Origin: Hypholoma sublateritium FD-334 SS-4
Lineage: Eukaryota > Basidiomycota > Agaricomycetes > Agaricales > Strophariaceae
Length of the DNA stretch: 64,000 bases
Reading direction: 5' to 3'
Assembly (NCBI GenBank): GCA_000827495.1
Contig: KN817583.1
Coordinates: 37,763-101,762, forward strand
Shown: positions 33,596 to 46,461 of the stretch, one piece after another
Numbering within the stretch: the first letter of the stretch is position 1
Layout: the number at the start of each line of letters is the position of its first letter
Position numbers and translations under genes: made by a program
Notes under the pieces: model-generated
Told to the model about the DNA's origin: nothing
Databases searched by the model: none
What the model saw: the letters and a program-made list of their open reading frames with translations, nothing else

Positions 33596-35930
33596 GACGG
33601 TGACGAGCAACGAGCATGCGTCCTCCAAATATTTCTTGTATGCTTGGCAACATTCCGCCCGCCAAACATCAGCACACCCCGTCCCTCTTTTCAGCATGCG
33701 TTCAACCTTCAACCCAAACCTCCAGTCCTCAAGAGCTTTCAGGACAACTTTCTTTTCCTGACATCATATAATTCAGAAACGAAAGGAGGATTTTGTCACC
33801 AGCAACTCGACAGTCGGCACCTATCCCATCGCCGTGCTCGGCCTTTGAGCGGCTACATACTCATTTCACCAGCGCACCTTCTGCTTTTTCAACAAGTACT
33901 GCATTCACCGGCCATGCGGTCTGTCTGGATCGCTCCACCATCATACCCTATCTCCCTGCTTCTTCATCTCCAATTCTACCTCTGGAAAGGGGACTGAACG
34001 CCGTCCAGCAATCTCTGTCGACTACCGTCGCACCATTGCACAGCTGTTAAGTACTACGTCAAATTGGAAGCAGCTGCGCAAACCGGGTGCAACTAGTCCC
34101 CCAACTCCGAGATCCTTTTAGTGTTTCTGTTCGGCTCAGGAATATACTAGCCAAGAATTGGCTTCCTCTATCTTCTCAGAAGAAGCAGCTCTGGAACTGG
34201 ATTTCAACTTGGCATTACACGGACACTCCAGGCCGAGGTGTTTGGGGCATTTGACGGTACTCTGACCGTCTGTTTCACTATGGCAGACGCACTAAGCTCT
34301 AGTTGCGGTATCGATAGCAAGCTTCGCAAGCCTGCTCCATTCCTCATCGACCGTGCCCTCGCTGTGGTTCGGTCTCCCGCAAATTCTTCAGACAAGCGTT
34401 TTTTCTTCTGGGCCTGTCAAATCTAAGCGATGCCATTTCGCACGTTATATGGCAGGATGTTTCTTGCTCGACCATGCGACAAGGCTGCACGGCAGACTCG
34501 CCCGAATATCATCAGGACTGGACCTGGTTCTCAACGGTGACGACGACGCGCCGCTCGAAATACGGCCTGGAAGTACACTCATACCACATCGCAGGTCGTT
34601 TATAACAGGCGGCCCTCCTGGACGCTTCCACAGCAGCTTGTACTCAAGAACATGGCACCGGGCGCACATGAACTGTTACACTATACGATGTTAGCACAGT
34701 CTAAGTACGCACCGCCTCAACGATATTCTTGCTGTTATATGCTTATTTGCGTCCCCCGCTGCAGATAATTGGTGTATTCACTCTTCTGGCTCGAAGACAC
34801 GTCATCCATGATCCGCAGCGACCGCCTCTCCGCCTGCTCGCCTTCAGCACCAAGACAGACTGGCATCGCGGGCCTGAGCACCGGGGGAAATGTGTGTTTG
34901 CACAATATATCAGCACAAAACAGAAGTGCTAGTGCGAAGGAGTCCAGAATGACCTGGCCACGTCCTTATTCCATCCAGAGAGTAACAGACAATTTAAAAG
35001 TCTCGAGAGGATTGATCGTCAACGGTGTCCGCGGTGATATGATGAATTCGACTGGTCACCATTGTCTCGCACCCCCTGCGTAGCCAATAAGCACGTTCGT
35101 CTGCTTAGTGGAGTAATTATCCCTGCCGCCTGTGCCTGCTGATTTCCGATTGCTTTCCGACTCGGAGTAGATTGATTAAAAAAGTTAGTACGTAGTTGGT
35201 ATAGTATTTGGCGCCTAAGGTTGGTCGAAGCTACTGGCTTGTAGACTTATCTCCCTAGGCGCTGCTACTGATTTTTTTGCGGGTACTACATAACCGAGTA
35301 CAGACATTTATTCGCTCTCTGTGGGGAGGATCCAACAAGGAACTCGCTCTCGGCAGTTTAGACTGCAGTTGGGAACTGTACTCGGCACTGTCGGCACGAT
35401 GCGGTTTTTGAACGGGCGCCGGCTATTCACTGGCACGACATTTACACTTTCTCCGCCGCGACGTCAGCATTCAAGCCATTAGGTTGATATTTCTCATGTC
35501 TGCCCGAAGTTCAACTGCCCCCCCTCGTCTTCGTGCACCGCCTCTTAGCTTCTTGATCTCCAAGGCCGTGCTATAGCTCTGGAAACAGGCCGAACGAACA
35601 AGCTACTGTCCTGTCTACTCTTCCCAAACTGTTCCATCACATCATCGCCACAGAATTCGACGCCTGCATTCTCTGGCGGTGTATAATTAGCTCCACTCAG
35701 TGAGAACTGCTTGGATAGACTTCCTTGATGCGGATTTCCTCAAGTCAGCGGACTTCTTTCCGTTCGACTTGGTACATGTTCACATTCTATTTTCATCCCA
35801 ATCTTTCATACGAGGGACGTCAGCCTGTGTCAACGTCGTTAGGCTGATAACAGCCGACTATGCACGCCATATCTGCCAAGCTCTCCCGGGAAACCCGCTT
35901 TGTCTGGAAAACCCATCTCCTACCCGCACC
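33596..35930. other. Long divergent intergenic region
   Basis: Over 2.3 kb between the mannosyltransferase (minus) and the single-pass membrane protein (plus). Short frames near 34,200-34,700 have no start or splice support and I do not recognise them. Sequence just upstream of 35,931 contains repeated CCTC/TCTT pyrimidine runs typical of fungal promoters. Confidence 0.45.
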
Positions 35931-38015
35931 ATGTCGCCCTCGATTATCCTGGACGACTCGGCTCTGCCAATCAACTTCGACCTGCTGGGCAATACGTGGA
36001 CGCGCCAGACGGGACAGAATGGCGTGTACAATGGTACGGTGACTGTATGGAGTCCAGGGCAGACAGGCTTTGCCATACAAAACCCTGAGCTATCTCTATT
36101 CTACTATGGTAAACCCAAACTTTTTTTCGTCTTGGATTTTGCTGAGTGTATGCAGGGTCCGACTTCAACTTCTACGGTACCATGGAGAACAACCTGGCGG
36201 CAAACTACACCATTGACGGTACAACCCTTAGACCGGTACCGTTCCCCACGAATATATCCAATGGCAAGGTCGCCTCTTAATCTTCGACTGCATCTGTACC
36301 CGCAAAGCTGAGGCCCAATACAGACAGGCATCAATCTCTTCAGCCTCACAGGGCTCACGGAGGGTCTTTCCCATACCTTGGATATCTTCCCTTCAGCAGG
36401 GCAGCTCACGCTCGACTACATAACATATACCCCCAATATTGACACTCCGTTGTCTGGGTTGCACCTGATTCTCGACGACAACGACGCGAACCTCAAGTAT
36501 TCAACCGGTCAGCTACAGTGGAATCACACCACCGGAGATTTTCAGTCAGGGCGGCCGTACAATGGGACTATGACTGGTACAGGTGTTATAAATTCGACGA
36601 TGCAGCTAACCTTTGAGGGTGAGTGTGCTCTTGTATTGGGATATACTATTGGTTGTCGGTTCTATCGGGTCTGACCCTGCGTACAGGATCAGACATATCG
36701 GTGTATGGGCTGTTACACCAAGTCGATGGACGTCTCTCCGCCTCCTTTGTGGTAGATGGACAACCAAGCGCCGCGTCTAATTTCACACCGTTCGATGGCG
36801 ATCAGGATAGTAATGAAAGCACCTGGAAGCTCTCTCAGCAGTTCTTCCACCAGGATCTTTCCCCTGGCCAGCACACGCTCCTCGTTACGCTGACTGATGT
36901 CAGTCAATCTCAAGTGCGTTTTTTCCCTTGATTCTCTTATTTAAAGTTTTCCTCAGGTCGCCATTGACTTGCCTTCTAAGATGCTTTGGATCGACTCCGT
37001 GACATTTGAAGCCACATCAGCAACGACGCTCACCGGCAGCTCATCAGGCTCGTCCTCTGGGTCCACTCCGACCTCGCCATCTTTCGGTAGCAGCTCATCG
37101 ACCTTCCCGAAGGGCGCCATCGCCGGCATCGCTGCCGGCGCCTTTCTTCTTGCATTGGTATTCCTTTATTATGCAAAGCGAAACCGCAAACCTACCCCAT
37201 ACCGCGAAACATTCGTGCCTGGACCGCCGCCGCCACTCCCCCCTGTGACAACGCCGCCGCCGCCGTGGCAGCCTCCCAATACAGGTAGATTCGCAAACCC
37301 AGGTTATCCGCCCTCTCCGCCGTCGGATCCCGAGGCTGGGCGACGAGGGCAGTGGGACGGATCCAATCCGAGCTACCCCAGACGATCCGGGGCTGATTCA
37401 AGAAGGTCTCAATGGGACGGCTCCAACTCCACTTCGAATGCAAACCGCCCTCTGTCACCGCCAGCTGCCCCAAGGGTGCCATTGGATGGCGCAGACCCAA
37501 CTGCAACTGCAAATGCCGACCGGACACGGCGTACGTCTAGGGCGCAATGGGACGGGTCGAACTCGGAGTCAAACTCAAATATCCTGTGGGACGGCGCGAC
37601 TCCCAACGCGACCTCGACCTACGATCCGCCCACGCCCGGCCAGAGCTACTTCACATATAGCGAGAAGGAGAAACTGGTCGGGTTGCAGTGGGGCGAGTCC
37701 GGCTCCGATAATCTCGTGCCCGACTCTATACCTACCCTCCTACGAAACGCCGGCGGAGGCGCACAGCCCAATCCCATTTCTATTGCGCATGAGGCTGCGA
37801 GGGCTGACGGTCTAGATTCTACACATGGAGAGTCTGCACGGAGGGCCTTGGACAACTCTGACACCACATCCGGCTCCGTGGCAAGGGCTCCTACTCCACG
37901 TAACCATGCACAAGAAGATGGCAGGGATGACGACGGTGAGGTGGCAGATGAGCCGACCAGCAATAGAGATCATACAGGACAGGTCACCGAGCTTCCACCT
38001 GCGTACGAAGATTAA
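35931..38015 (+). CDS. Single-pass membrane protein with glycosylated ectodomain and repeat-rich tail
   Basis: Exons 35931-36108, 36156-36263, 36328-36618, 36687-36913 and 36957-38015 encode 620 aa. The first 290 residues form two beta-rich modules with several N-glycosylation sites (NYT, NIS, NHT, NGT, NST, NES); this layout is common in Agaricomycete surface proteins with a galactose-binding-like fold. A Ser/Gly linker leads to one membrane helix, GAIAGIAAGAFLLALVFLYY (about residue 321), then a basic stop-transfer KRNRK. The cytosolic tail has a poly-Pro stretch and four WDG motifs (QWDGSN three times, LWDGAT once). There is no cleaved signal peptide at this ATG. The second intron needs a GC donor (G followed by GCAAGG) to keep frame. 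A wall or surface sensor is possible; the function is unknown. Confidence 0.75.
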
Positions 38016-38249
38016 TTATACATACAAACAGTGGTTGATCGCGAATACTGGAACATGTGGAATATTTATCATGATCAAGGATTTATTTATGTATCAGTAC
38101 TTGCATTGGACTTACAGATATAAGCAGTCTTGTTTATGTTACATACAAAGTATAACTTTACAGGATCCTCGACTCGTTGCCTTCAATATACACAAATGTT
38201 CACAGAGTCATTGTTTCAGGTTTGCGGGTCCTCGGACCTCAATAGACGC

Positions 38250-40747
38250 TCAAGTTACAATCCGGCGCACTCGGAGGGGCATGTTATCCTTAGGCTCTAT
38301 AAAATAAAATGACCTATTAATCCCATGCTTCCCGCGGAATGTGGAGAAACCTAACGCACTCATCGTAACTGCCGCAGTGGGATGTGGGACCTGACCGACA
38401 TACGCTGGCTCAAACTCGAACGCTGCAATTATGGCGCTAGAGGAAATCGATGATTCGCCCATGAATTTATGCACATACACCATAAATTAGGGGTAAACAT
38501 ACCCTAGGACAGCCTTCATCTCGATGATGGCCATTGTCTTCCCGATGCATGCATGTGGGCCGGCAAGGAATGTGAGCGTCGAGTACGCATCATTGCACTT
38601 GGGCGGGAGGTCCAGCCACCGCGCAGGCTTAAACCTAGAAATCCAGTCACGCTCAGTTGTAATGCGTTGTCTCCGAATGTGTCGCGAGGCGTACTCTTCC
38701 GCATCTTCACCCCATACTTCTTTCCATGTATTGATCACCCGGATCTAAGGAGCCCCAATATAAGCCACCGGCGTACCGAACCTACGAGCTGATTCACGTA
38801 CTGGTATATAGAAAATAGTTCCCTTAGGAACGAGTACACCCTCAATATAATCCGTTTTTGCCGCCTGGCGGAAGGTCATAGGTACAGGTGGCATCACACG
38901 CAACGCCTCTTTCCTAAAATACGGAACTGTAAGAACAGAAAAACCCGTATGAATAGATAGGTGAACACCGCACACAACACAATCCAGCCACTGCATGTCT
39001 TGGAGCTCTCGGTATCCCGGCCGCGCCCCGTCTGCAAACACCGGCGTGACTTCCGCACGCAAGCGAACCTGTGCTTCGGGATTCTTGGCAAGCAGCCACA
39101 ATGTCTACACAAACACAAGACAATTATCATCATTGCGCGCGTGCAACATTTGAGGCACGCACCCACGCAAGACCTGATGCCGTTGTCTCGTGGCCAGCCC
39201 CAAGGAATGTGAGCTATCGCATAACAGTAAAAATCAGTTCGCCACCAGTGCAATCCCCCAGCCCCTCCCGCACAAGCTAACATCATGCACGTACCACCTG
39301 GTCCATCATCGCCGTGTCGCTCATTGCATACACAGGTCCGGCACCTGCCTTTAACGCACCGCGTGCTTCTGAAAGGCGCGCACGTACGAGTAGGCTCATA
39401 ATGTCGCGCTGTGCTTCACCATCCTCCTGCACCGCAGCCGCAGCAGCCATCTTCTGAGATAGCATCACCGCCGCAACGGCCCTGATACGTTCCATTGACC
39501 CGAGGAGCGCCGGAATTGTATCTGAGCGTACGCAATTAGCACAAGTATGCGTATTGATCTCAGCACACGGAAAGCGTACTGGTGAAGGGGAACCAGCTAA
39601 AGATGTCGCGGTGCGCCGTCGCCCAGCGTGAAGAGAGAAAGCGTACTACGCCAGGGATAGATACAATTGCAATGAACCCCGCAAGATCCGGGCCTGGTGT
39701 ACTAGGTTTGTATTTGCAATTAACATGAGGGATGGATTTGTTTCGCACCATTCTGTGAGCCTGTGAGCACCTCGTATGCTTCCGCGAGCTCGTTATGAGG
39801 GTTGTGCAGCGAGTCGGATGTGTACCCAAAGGCGGTTGAACAGATTATATCCAGTGCGGCTTTGCTTACTGCAGCGAATCGAAGTGAATGAAGTGATGGG
39901 TTAGAACTAATTGAAGGGATACAAGTTCACGATAAGCACCCCATTCGTACATCGGCATCACAGTGCCTTTAGATGTATCTTTTTCAGCGGCAACCTTAGT
40001 GTTCATAATTTCGATTAATCTAATGACATGGCTTTATTTTCTGAAGGAACAATAACTATTTATGACTCACCCGTCAATTGCGTCGTAGTACATCTCGCTC
40101 TCTGATACAGATCAAGGTGAGCATGTACATCATTATTTTTTGGAGTAAGCACTGGGTTTCAGCCTAATAGTGGAAAAGAAAGGTAGACTTACGGGCAACG
40201 AGATTGGGGAGCGAAAATGCGGGGTTCATAGTTTTACGCATCTGTTTGTGTTCGTTCCCTGTTACAGTGAGCAGCCCATAACCTGTGGCAAAGCCCAAGA
40301 CATCACGCATGAACTTGGGCTGCGTTGGCCTGCTGCGTGAACGTGTGTAATTAATCTTTAGAAACCCACTCACCCTTGGATATTCCACCCAATCGGTGAC
40401 CATGAGCTTATGTATTGTTTCGGGATTCATAACAATGAGGCGCTCAATTCCGATGGGGCCCACCACGCGAACCATGGATCCGTATTGCTTGACCCAAGCA
40501 CGTTGAGGAATGCCGGCTTCACCGCGTATGATCTCTCCAAACTGGCCTACGAGCAAGCTTCCCAGCGGTGGCCCAGGGACATGACGTAGCGGCGAGAAGA
40601 AGCGGGGATAGACGTAGAGTTGGTAGATGACCTTATATGCGATCCAGACTGAGAAGAGAGTTAGCGTACGCTGTCAAGCTGAGGCAGTGGCATACTTGAA
40701 AAAGATATGCCAGCACAGAGAAATATAGGGAGCTGCAGGAGAAACAT
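38250..40747 (-). CDS. Cytochrome P450 monooxygenase, 14 exons
   Basis: Exons from 5' to 3': 40696-40747, 40374-40648, 40193-40319, 40071-40101, 39940-40019, 39749-39868, 39580-39693, 39295-39521, 39163-39213, 38974-39104, 38802-38913, 38695-38744, 38503-38634, 38250-38436. One frame of 562 aa results. An N-terminal anchor (LPIFLCAGISFS, residues 6-17, continuing into exon 2) is followed by the proline hinge HVPGPPLGS. The oxygen-binding I-helix reads FLGAGHETTAS (about 345-355), the ExxR motif is KEALR (about 404-408), and the heme loop is FLAGPHACIG with the cysteine ligand near residue 486. The usual Arg in that loop is His here, a variant also known in other basidiomycete P450s. It should be an ER-bound E-class enzyme. 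The substrate cannot be predicted and no pathway genes adjoin it. Confidence 0.9.
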
Positions 40748-41122
40748 TGAATATCCTGCCCCCCCCAGCGTGGAACACACTAAGTGGAACCAACCAACGG
40801 ATGGCGGAATCAGAATGCCGGTATTTGCCGGTGAGCTTTGCGATCCCGGACTTAAGGCGTGATCAGATCCTTATGTACCTACTTAAAGTTACACTGATAA
40901 TGACGCATGGCTCTGCAGTTCGGTCATACATAGTCTACGAAGTAAACCCGAATATTGCTCCATGTTTTGCTTGGGAGGATTCAACTGACTACTTGCCCAT
41001 TTCAAATTCAAGTCGGACTACTTATTCTAAAAATAATGGTAGAGCGACATGCCAGCAACTTGCAATGGACTAACGCCCGCCATTGACGCCTTCAACATTG
41101 AAATAAGTAGTACTACTATATG
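40748..41122. other. Spacer between P450 and ankyrin gene
   Basis: About 375 nt holding the P450 promoter and the 3' flank of the ankyrin gene, both on the minus strand. No coding sequence is seen. Confidence 0.5.
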
Positions 41123-42304
41123 CTACGCTTCCCCGCCCGCTGCCATTGCAAGTGTTGCACTCTTCAGAAGCTTTAAACACACCACATCTTCCCTGCGATC
41201 TTCTTCCCACATATTCAGCACGTCCTCTTCATAATGTCTGTAGAGGCGCATGACCTCAATGATAATCTGCAGGGGAGTTGCCCCCTCAATGTTAGCTGTG
41301 TCCTTCAGGTCCTCGGTGACGTCGAGATCAAGTAATGTGCGAAGTGCATGTACATTGCGCTTTTTTGCCGCTAAATGGACCGGCGAATAACCATCTGGAC
41401 CCTTCTGGTGGATTATATTGCGATCGAGAGCGTATGCCTTCATGATACTGTCTCGGACTCCAGCTGTTCTATCTCCGTCGATGGCATAGTGTAATGGAAA
41501 TTGTGACTCTAGATTGATGATGTCCTGCTCCATGTTTGGGAAGTCACTGGCAAAGGCAGTAGCATCATCGGCTATAGCCAATGTACGCGAGGGGTGCGCT
41601 GGGTTCACGGAGTAACAGAAGAACACAGTACGTCCAATACGGCGGAAATGGTTCTAAACAAAAAGTGGTCATCTGCATGCACATACGATGTTTCAAGGAA
41701 TACTAACCTTCTGGAAGAAAGAAGCAATATCTGCGATGCTTTGGGGGGTTGGTTTGACTCTTGCTGCATTGTTGGGGAAGGGCCAGGTATAAACGTGGGA
41801 AGCAGCGACGTTGACACGCGGGGAGTGCAAAAATTCCTCCAAAAACCACGAGCCGACGCCACGTCTAGTGAACTACGCCCAATGGTTTAGTTAGCAAACA
41901 AAGCTATAGCTTTGGAATTACACCTATGTGGCACGTACTGGCTTTGCGACCGAGAGATCCTGTAGATATACGATATTTCCCTCATTGAGTTCTTCGCCCC
42001 AGCAGCCAGAGCCGCTTCTCGGTCCTCCATCAAGCAGCCAAGGGTGGACGATGATTCTGTTATTGAAGATTGAAAGAGAATAATCGTAGAGCTCTTGCGT
42101 CTCTGCTTCCATTATTGACCCAAATTCGCCAGCTGCTTTCCAGGCAGCGCGATTTTTAATCAGATATCCCGATAACTTCGCCACCTCTCCGTGTGTAGGA
42201 TGCCGGGCAGCCCCAGAGATGAGGAAGAATCGGTCAGGACACGACTCATAATGCGGTTCAAAGTGGAAGGTCGCGGTGCATTGTTCAATGTTGATGTCGG
42301 TCAT
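41123..42304 (-). CDS. Ankyrin-repeat protein
   Basis: Exons 41939-42304, 41708-41872 and 41123-41653 give 353 aa with phase-0 introns. The N-terminal 120 residues contain GYLIKNRAAW, ELYDYSLSIF and SGSGCWGEELNEG, a conserved but unnamed module seen in Agaricomycete proteins that also carry ankyrin repeats. Exon 2 holds WFLEEFLHSP and FPNNAARVKPTPQSI. Exon 3 has FPLHYAI, then the repeats GPDGYSPVHLAAKKRNVHAL and EGATPLQIIIEV. Some relatives end in a MYND zinc finger, but I see none here; the protein stops shortly after the last repeat. There is no signal or membrane segment, so it is probably soluble. Function unknown. Confidence 0.75.
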
Positions 42305-43511
42305 AGAGTCCTAGTGTGTCGTTAATGTAACTGTAAGAGGATGGGAGTGCTGGCCAGAACGATTACGTCGCTTTTAGAATTAAGTTTGATGTAATTCCGA
42401 ACACATGTTCTTGTTTGAACAAGTAATTGCCATACACGCTGTCATTCAGAAGACCAGAAATGCACGGGTCATGTTCGTATCAGACTCGAGGGAGCCGCAA
42501 ATGCACCTGAGTAGAGTAACCGTAGCGTATCCTTTGGTGCCCTCATGCACCTCATGATTTACACGGAGGCAGAAAATAATTACTGTGGCTTCTGGTACTT
42601 GAATCTTTATTTTTTATTCCGCCACTTCCTTGGAAAACTTGAATCAACGTATAATTTAAACTTTCAACGAACACACAATTTGCACATGGTACGCCTACTG
42701 TCCAGAACATGTTCAGAAGGGCTTCATCGTGCAACGGTGCAAGAAAGAAAAAAGTCAAGTAGATAGATAAAATGGAAAATTAAAGTAATATAGAGCACTA
42801 TCAAGGCGCAGTATGCACTCGTCATAACCAGCCGCCGCCGCCACAAGTATGAGCGCTGCGACCAACGCGCCGCAAAAAAGCTGCGGACTTAAAGCAGACA
42901 CAATATTGAATACACACTGACATACGGGCCGTTAATATTTAAAAGGCCGTCGCGTTCTGGAAACCACGACGGAGGGCAAGGGATTGCGTGTGGCATTGGT
43001 CAAGCAAGTCATGCAAGTCAAACAAGTTCGCTTCTGTTGGCTTTCACTCCGCAGTCCACACATTGGGGTGATTTGGGCTCTCCCAAATGTTGCCCAAATG
43101 TAATTCTGTAAATATTAATTCTCTAGCAATTCTCTCTTACAGATAATCAATCAATTTAAATATCAGCTCATATCGAAATCAGAGTATCATTTTAAAAAAT
43201 AGTTAAATACAGGGCATTTCTGAATTTCTGGTCATGGAGGATTATCAAGGCATGGCCAAGGCATGGCCCAATGTTAGAATTTGGACACAGAAATCACGGC
43301 ACGTGTAGCGCGTTGTCACGGCTGTTGGCACTTGCGTTCTTGAAATAGCTTGGAAATAGCAGCTCGCGTGGCATCCTTCAAAGCATCCACCATCATATCC
43401 GCCAACTCCAGTTTCCCCAATTCCCCCAACACCACTGGAAATTGACTCCAAAGCACTCCCACCAAGTGCTTCCGGCGAGTATATAACGAACAACGCGACC
43501 AAAAGCGAGCC
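42305..43511. other. Divergent intergenic region, promoter of FunK1 gene F
   Basis: No gene seen in about 1.2 kb of AT-rich sequence. The shared FunK1 element lies at 43295-43312 and a TATATAA box at 43480-43486, 26 nt before the ATG of gene F. Confidence 0.5.
43295..43312. promoter_or_regulatory. Shared FunK1 upstream element, copy F
   Basis: Exact CACGGCACGTGTAGCGCG, 199 nt before the ATG of gene F, 25 kb from the cluster that carries the other copies. Flanking bases on either side do not match the other loci beyond a few nucleotides. Confidence 0.6.
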
Positions 43512-45818
43512 ATGCCAAAGCCATACCTCTCCGCCGAGGATCTGCGAACAGATGAGAATCTGAAACTGGCGAGTCGAATGGAGGGGTATTTCTCAGGATT
43601 CATGCCAGTGGACGAGTTTCTGGACACATATCTGCCGGCGCCAGGCGACAAACCTTTAAAAGAGGATTTGGGAAACTCGTTAGCGAGCATCCCCGTTCAG
43701 AGAGAGATGGGCATATACCAGGCATTCGTAAGTTCGTCAACTGCTGTCATACTCGTTCTACTCATCCGGCGGGTTCACCGTAGATCGACGCGATAAAACC
43801 GTACATGACGAACATGGACATTGTGGCCACACATAAATTTAGGGATTCCTCCTGTGACCACCTCTCGCCGGACGTGAGTCTTTATCCCAAAGGCAGCAAA
43901 AGGGACGAATCCCATCCGTCTTTCGACGCAATGTCGACGTTTGTCGAATTAAAGATTCACGAATCCTTGGACCCTTTTCAAGATCCCGAAATCAACGCCG
44001 AGGAAGATGAACACGGCGATTCTCAGTGTGAGCGCGAGGATCTGGAATCACGGGAACAACGCGGGCGGATTGGGGCGTATGCGGCGGCCATATCTAATCA
44101 CCAATTCCGCACCCATGTCATTTCCGTGTCCGTGTACGGCAGGACCGCGCGCTTTATCTTATGGGACCGCGCAGGCGTTCTCGTCTCCGAGAAATTCGAC
44201 TACGTCCAGGACCCGCAGATCCTTGTTGGCTTCTTCCACCGATACTCATGCATGAGTTCCGAGGCGCAGGGCATTGATACCTCTACTATGGAGCCCACGG
44301 CAGAGGAGCTAGACAGTCTTCCCCTAGCGTGCGCTCGGGAGATGAGAAAAGACAATCCCGTGCACAAAGGATGGCTAAAAGTGATGGTTCCCGACCGCGC
44401 GGACGCGACGAAGGAGGCGCCGTTCCTCGTCTCTTACCCTCTAGATCTCACAGGGCCCTTTCCTTTTTCACGTTCCTCTCGCCTCATGCTGGCGTTTGAC
44501 CTGGCCAGAAAACAGCTCGTGCTTTTGAGGGATTACTGGAGACCCGACGTCGACACTTTCGCCAAGGAAGCCGACGTTTATCTTGATTTAGAGGAACACC
44601 AAATCCCTCACATTGCGCCATTTGGAACGGGGAACAATGTCAGGGACCATATGACCTCTACACAGGCGCTGAATAACAACCGTAACGCCAATGACCCTGC
44701 GACACATGAACCAGGTCTGCGGCACTATCGGATGACATTGAATGTTGTCGGGCGCCGGTACCTTGAGGAATTCAAGTCTTCTCGTGAATTAGTCTCCGCA
44801 ATTGCTGACGCCATGGAGGGTAGGAGTCCAAACCAAGCTTCGCATATGAGTAACATCTCACCGCACTCTTAACAGCACACGATGGCGCATGGTTCAAGTG
44901 TGGCATTCTCCACCGCGACATCAGCATCGACAGTATCCTCATCACACACGACGGAGAAGGCCTCCTGATAAACTGGGACCGATGTATCAAGATGCCCAAA
45001 AAGCCACCAGGCGAAACAGAGGTGGTTACCACTCCGAGTCAAAGTATTTCGCAACCAGTAAAAGTCAGCCTTTCATTTTTTTGCGCGTATTTAACGATCA
45101 ACACACCGCACAGGGCTCCTGGGAATTTAGGGCTTCCCACTTACTCAGACACCGAAATGACGTCCCGGATTACTGCGATGACCGTGAATCTGCGCTCTGG
45201 GTTTTGCTCTGGGTCGCATTTCAGGGCGTCACAATACACCAGGATGCACGCTCCCAGGATGCACGCTCAGGTCTCCACTGGAGTCTCCCGGGGCTTATGG
45301 AGATGTTCAGCGAGGTATATGAATGTTCCAGTGGATGTTTCGGCGGTGTCGGCAAGAATCTGTTCTTGACGGGGTATTCGCAGTACGGGGTCAAATTCAC
45401 AAACAACGTCGTGTTGGATAGCTTAGTGGAAACCCTCACTGAAGCATTTTCCTATCGCTTCAAATGTGCACCCACCGCCGAAAGTGTAGCGAGGGTAGAG
45501 AGGCTGTTGGAGAAGTTGCGCGCGGAGCCAAACACTGCAGAGTATGCTGATCTTCTCGCTGACAGTATGGCGTATCAATATCAGCAGTGGGCAGCCACGT
45601 TTCCTAAGCAAGGCTGGCTGGTCGATACTCTTCGAGAATATCTGGACAAGGACGGATGGCCAGGTGACAGCACCGCGCACGACCGAGAAACGCAGGCGTT
45701 GAACGGCAGCAAGCGCAAATTAGAATCAGAAGAAGACGCTCTGGATGCGCGCCTCCCCAAGCGGATTGCACATGCATCTGCTAGCGGGTCGGACCCCGAG
45801 GCGTCGTCACTCTGCTAG
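43512..45818 (+). CDS. FunK1-type kinase F, probable pseudokinase
   Basis: Exons 43512-43727, 43784-44819, 44876-45057 and 45114-45818 encode 712 aa, the only full-length FunK1 in the window. Exon 1 has MEGYFSGFMPVDEFLDTYL. Exon 2 has the FVELKIHESLDPFQDP region missing from gene C, FILWDRAGV, and LRDYWRPDVD. Exon 3 has the catalytic loop LHRDISIDS, where the Asn seen in genes A, C, D and E is Ser, and LINWD in place of LIDWD. Both metal-binding residues are therefore lost while the frame is intact. The ARRFART segment that ends exon 3 in the other copies is also replaced. Exon 4 has DDRESALWVLLW and a basic tail (KRKLESEED...PKRIAHA). Likely a catalytically weak or dead member; partner unknown. 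Confidence 0.85.
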
Positions 45819-46461
45819 GCGGCCAGTATCTCGTCGCCTTCCCAGAGTCGCATGTAACTTCCATGGCCTTTGAAAAGTATGTATCGATCTAGTCTCATTT
45901 ACTGTGTTCTACGGTCATTAGCACCATCTCTACTTTTGTTCACAAAAGAGGTACATTGTCTTATTTCTTCGTACCTACTTGCATATTCATGCACAGTACA
46001 TACTCATTATCTATTTCACCACGACGAAATGAGCCATCCCAAGCTGGGAATTAGCAGGACACACACAAGAACTTGCGTCGTACAGTCGACCGCCTGCAGT
46101 CCACGGGCGGCGTAGTGTCTAGTAGGACACAGTCAGACTCCACAGCCAAGGCACGCAGCATGAGAACCGTAACGATGGTGGGCAGGTTGTGTGTGCGAAG
46201 TCCGATCGTGGGACACTGCCTATGAGCTCCAGGCTACGCACGATGTTAAAAGCTAAGCACGCAAGCTGGGGGGAAAGGTCTACCGGGCGGCTGGGGGAGC
46301 GGAGACAGCTGCGGGGCAGCGGACGGAAGTTGCTGTCACACATGTAGCGTAGAGTCTATGAATTCATTGACACGGTGAGTACATAAATGCACGCCGCAAG
46401 CGCGCCGTTGCGAGAGGGGGGGGATTTTTTTGCAGAGGGCGGGGAGTGGCGGGGCAGCAGA
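45819..46461. other. Intergenic, FunK1 F to OTC
   Basis: No gene is seen. The region is AT-rich near the FunK1 stop and becomes GC-rich towards the inverted OTC fragment. A poly-G run lies near 46,418-46,425. Confidence 0.45.
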
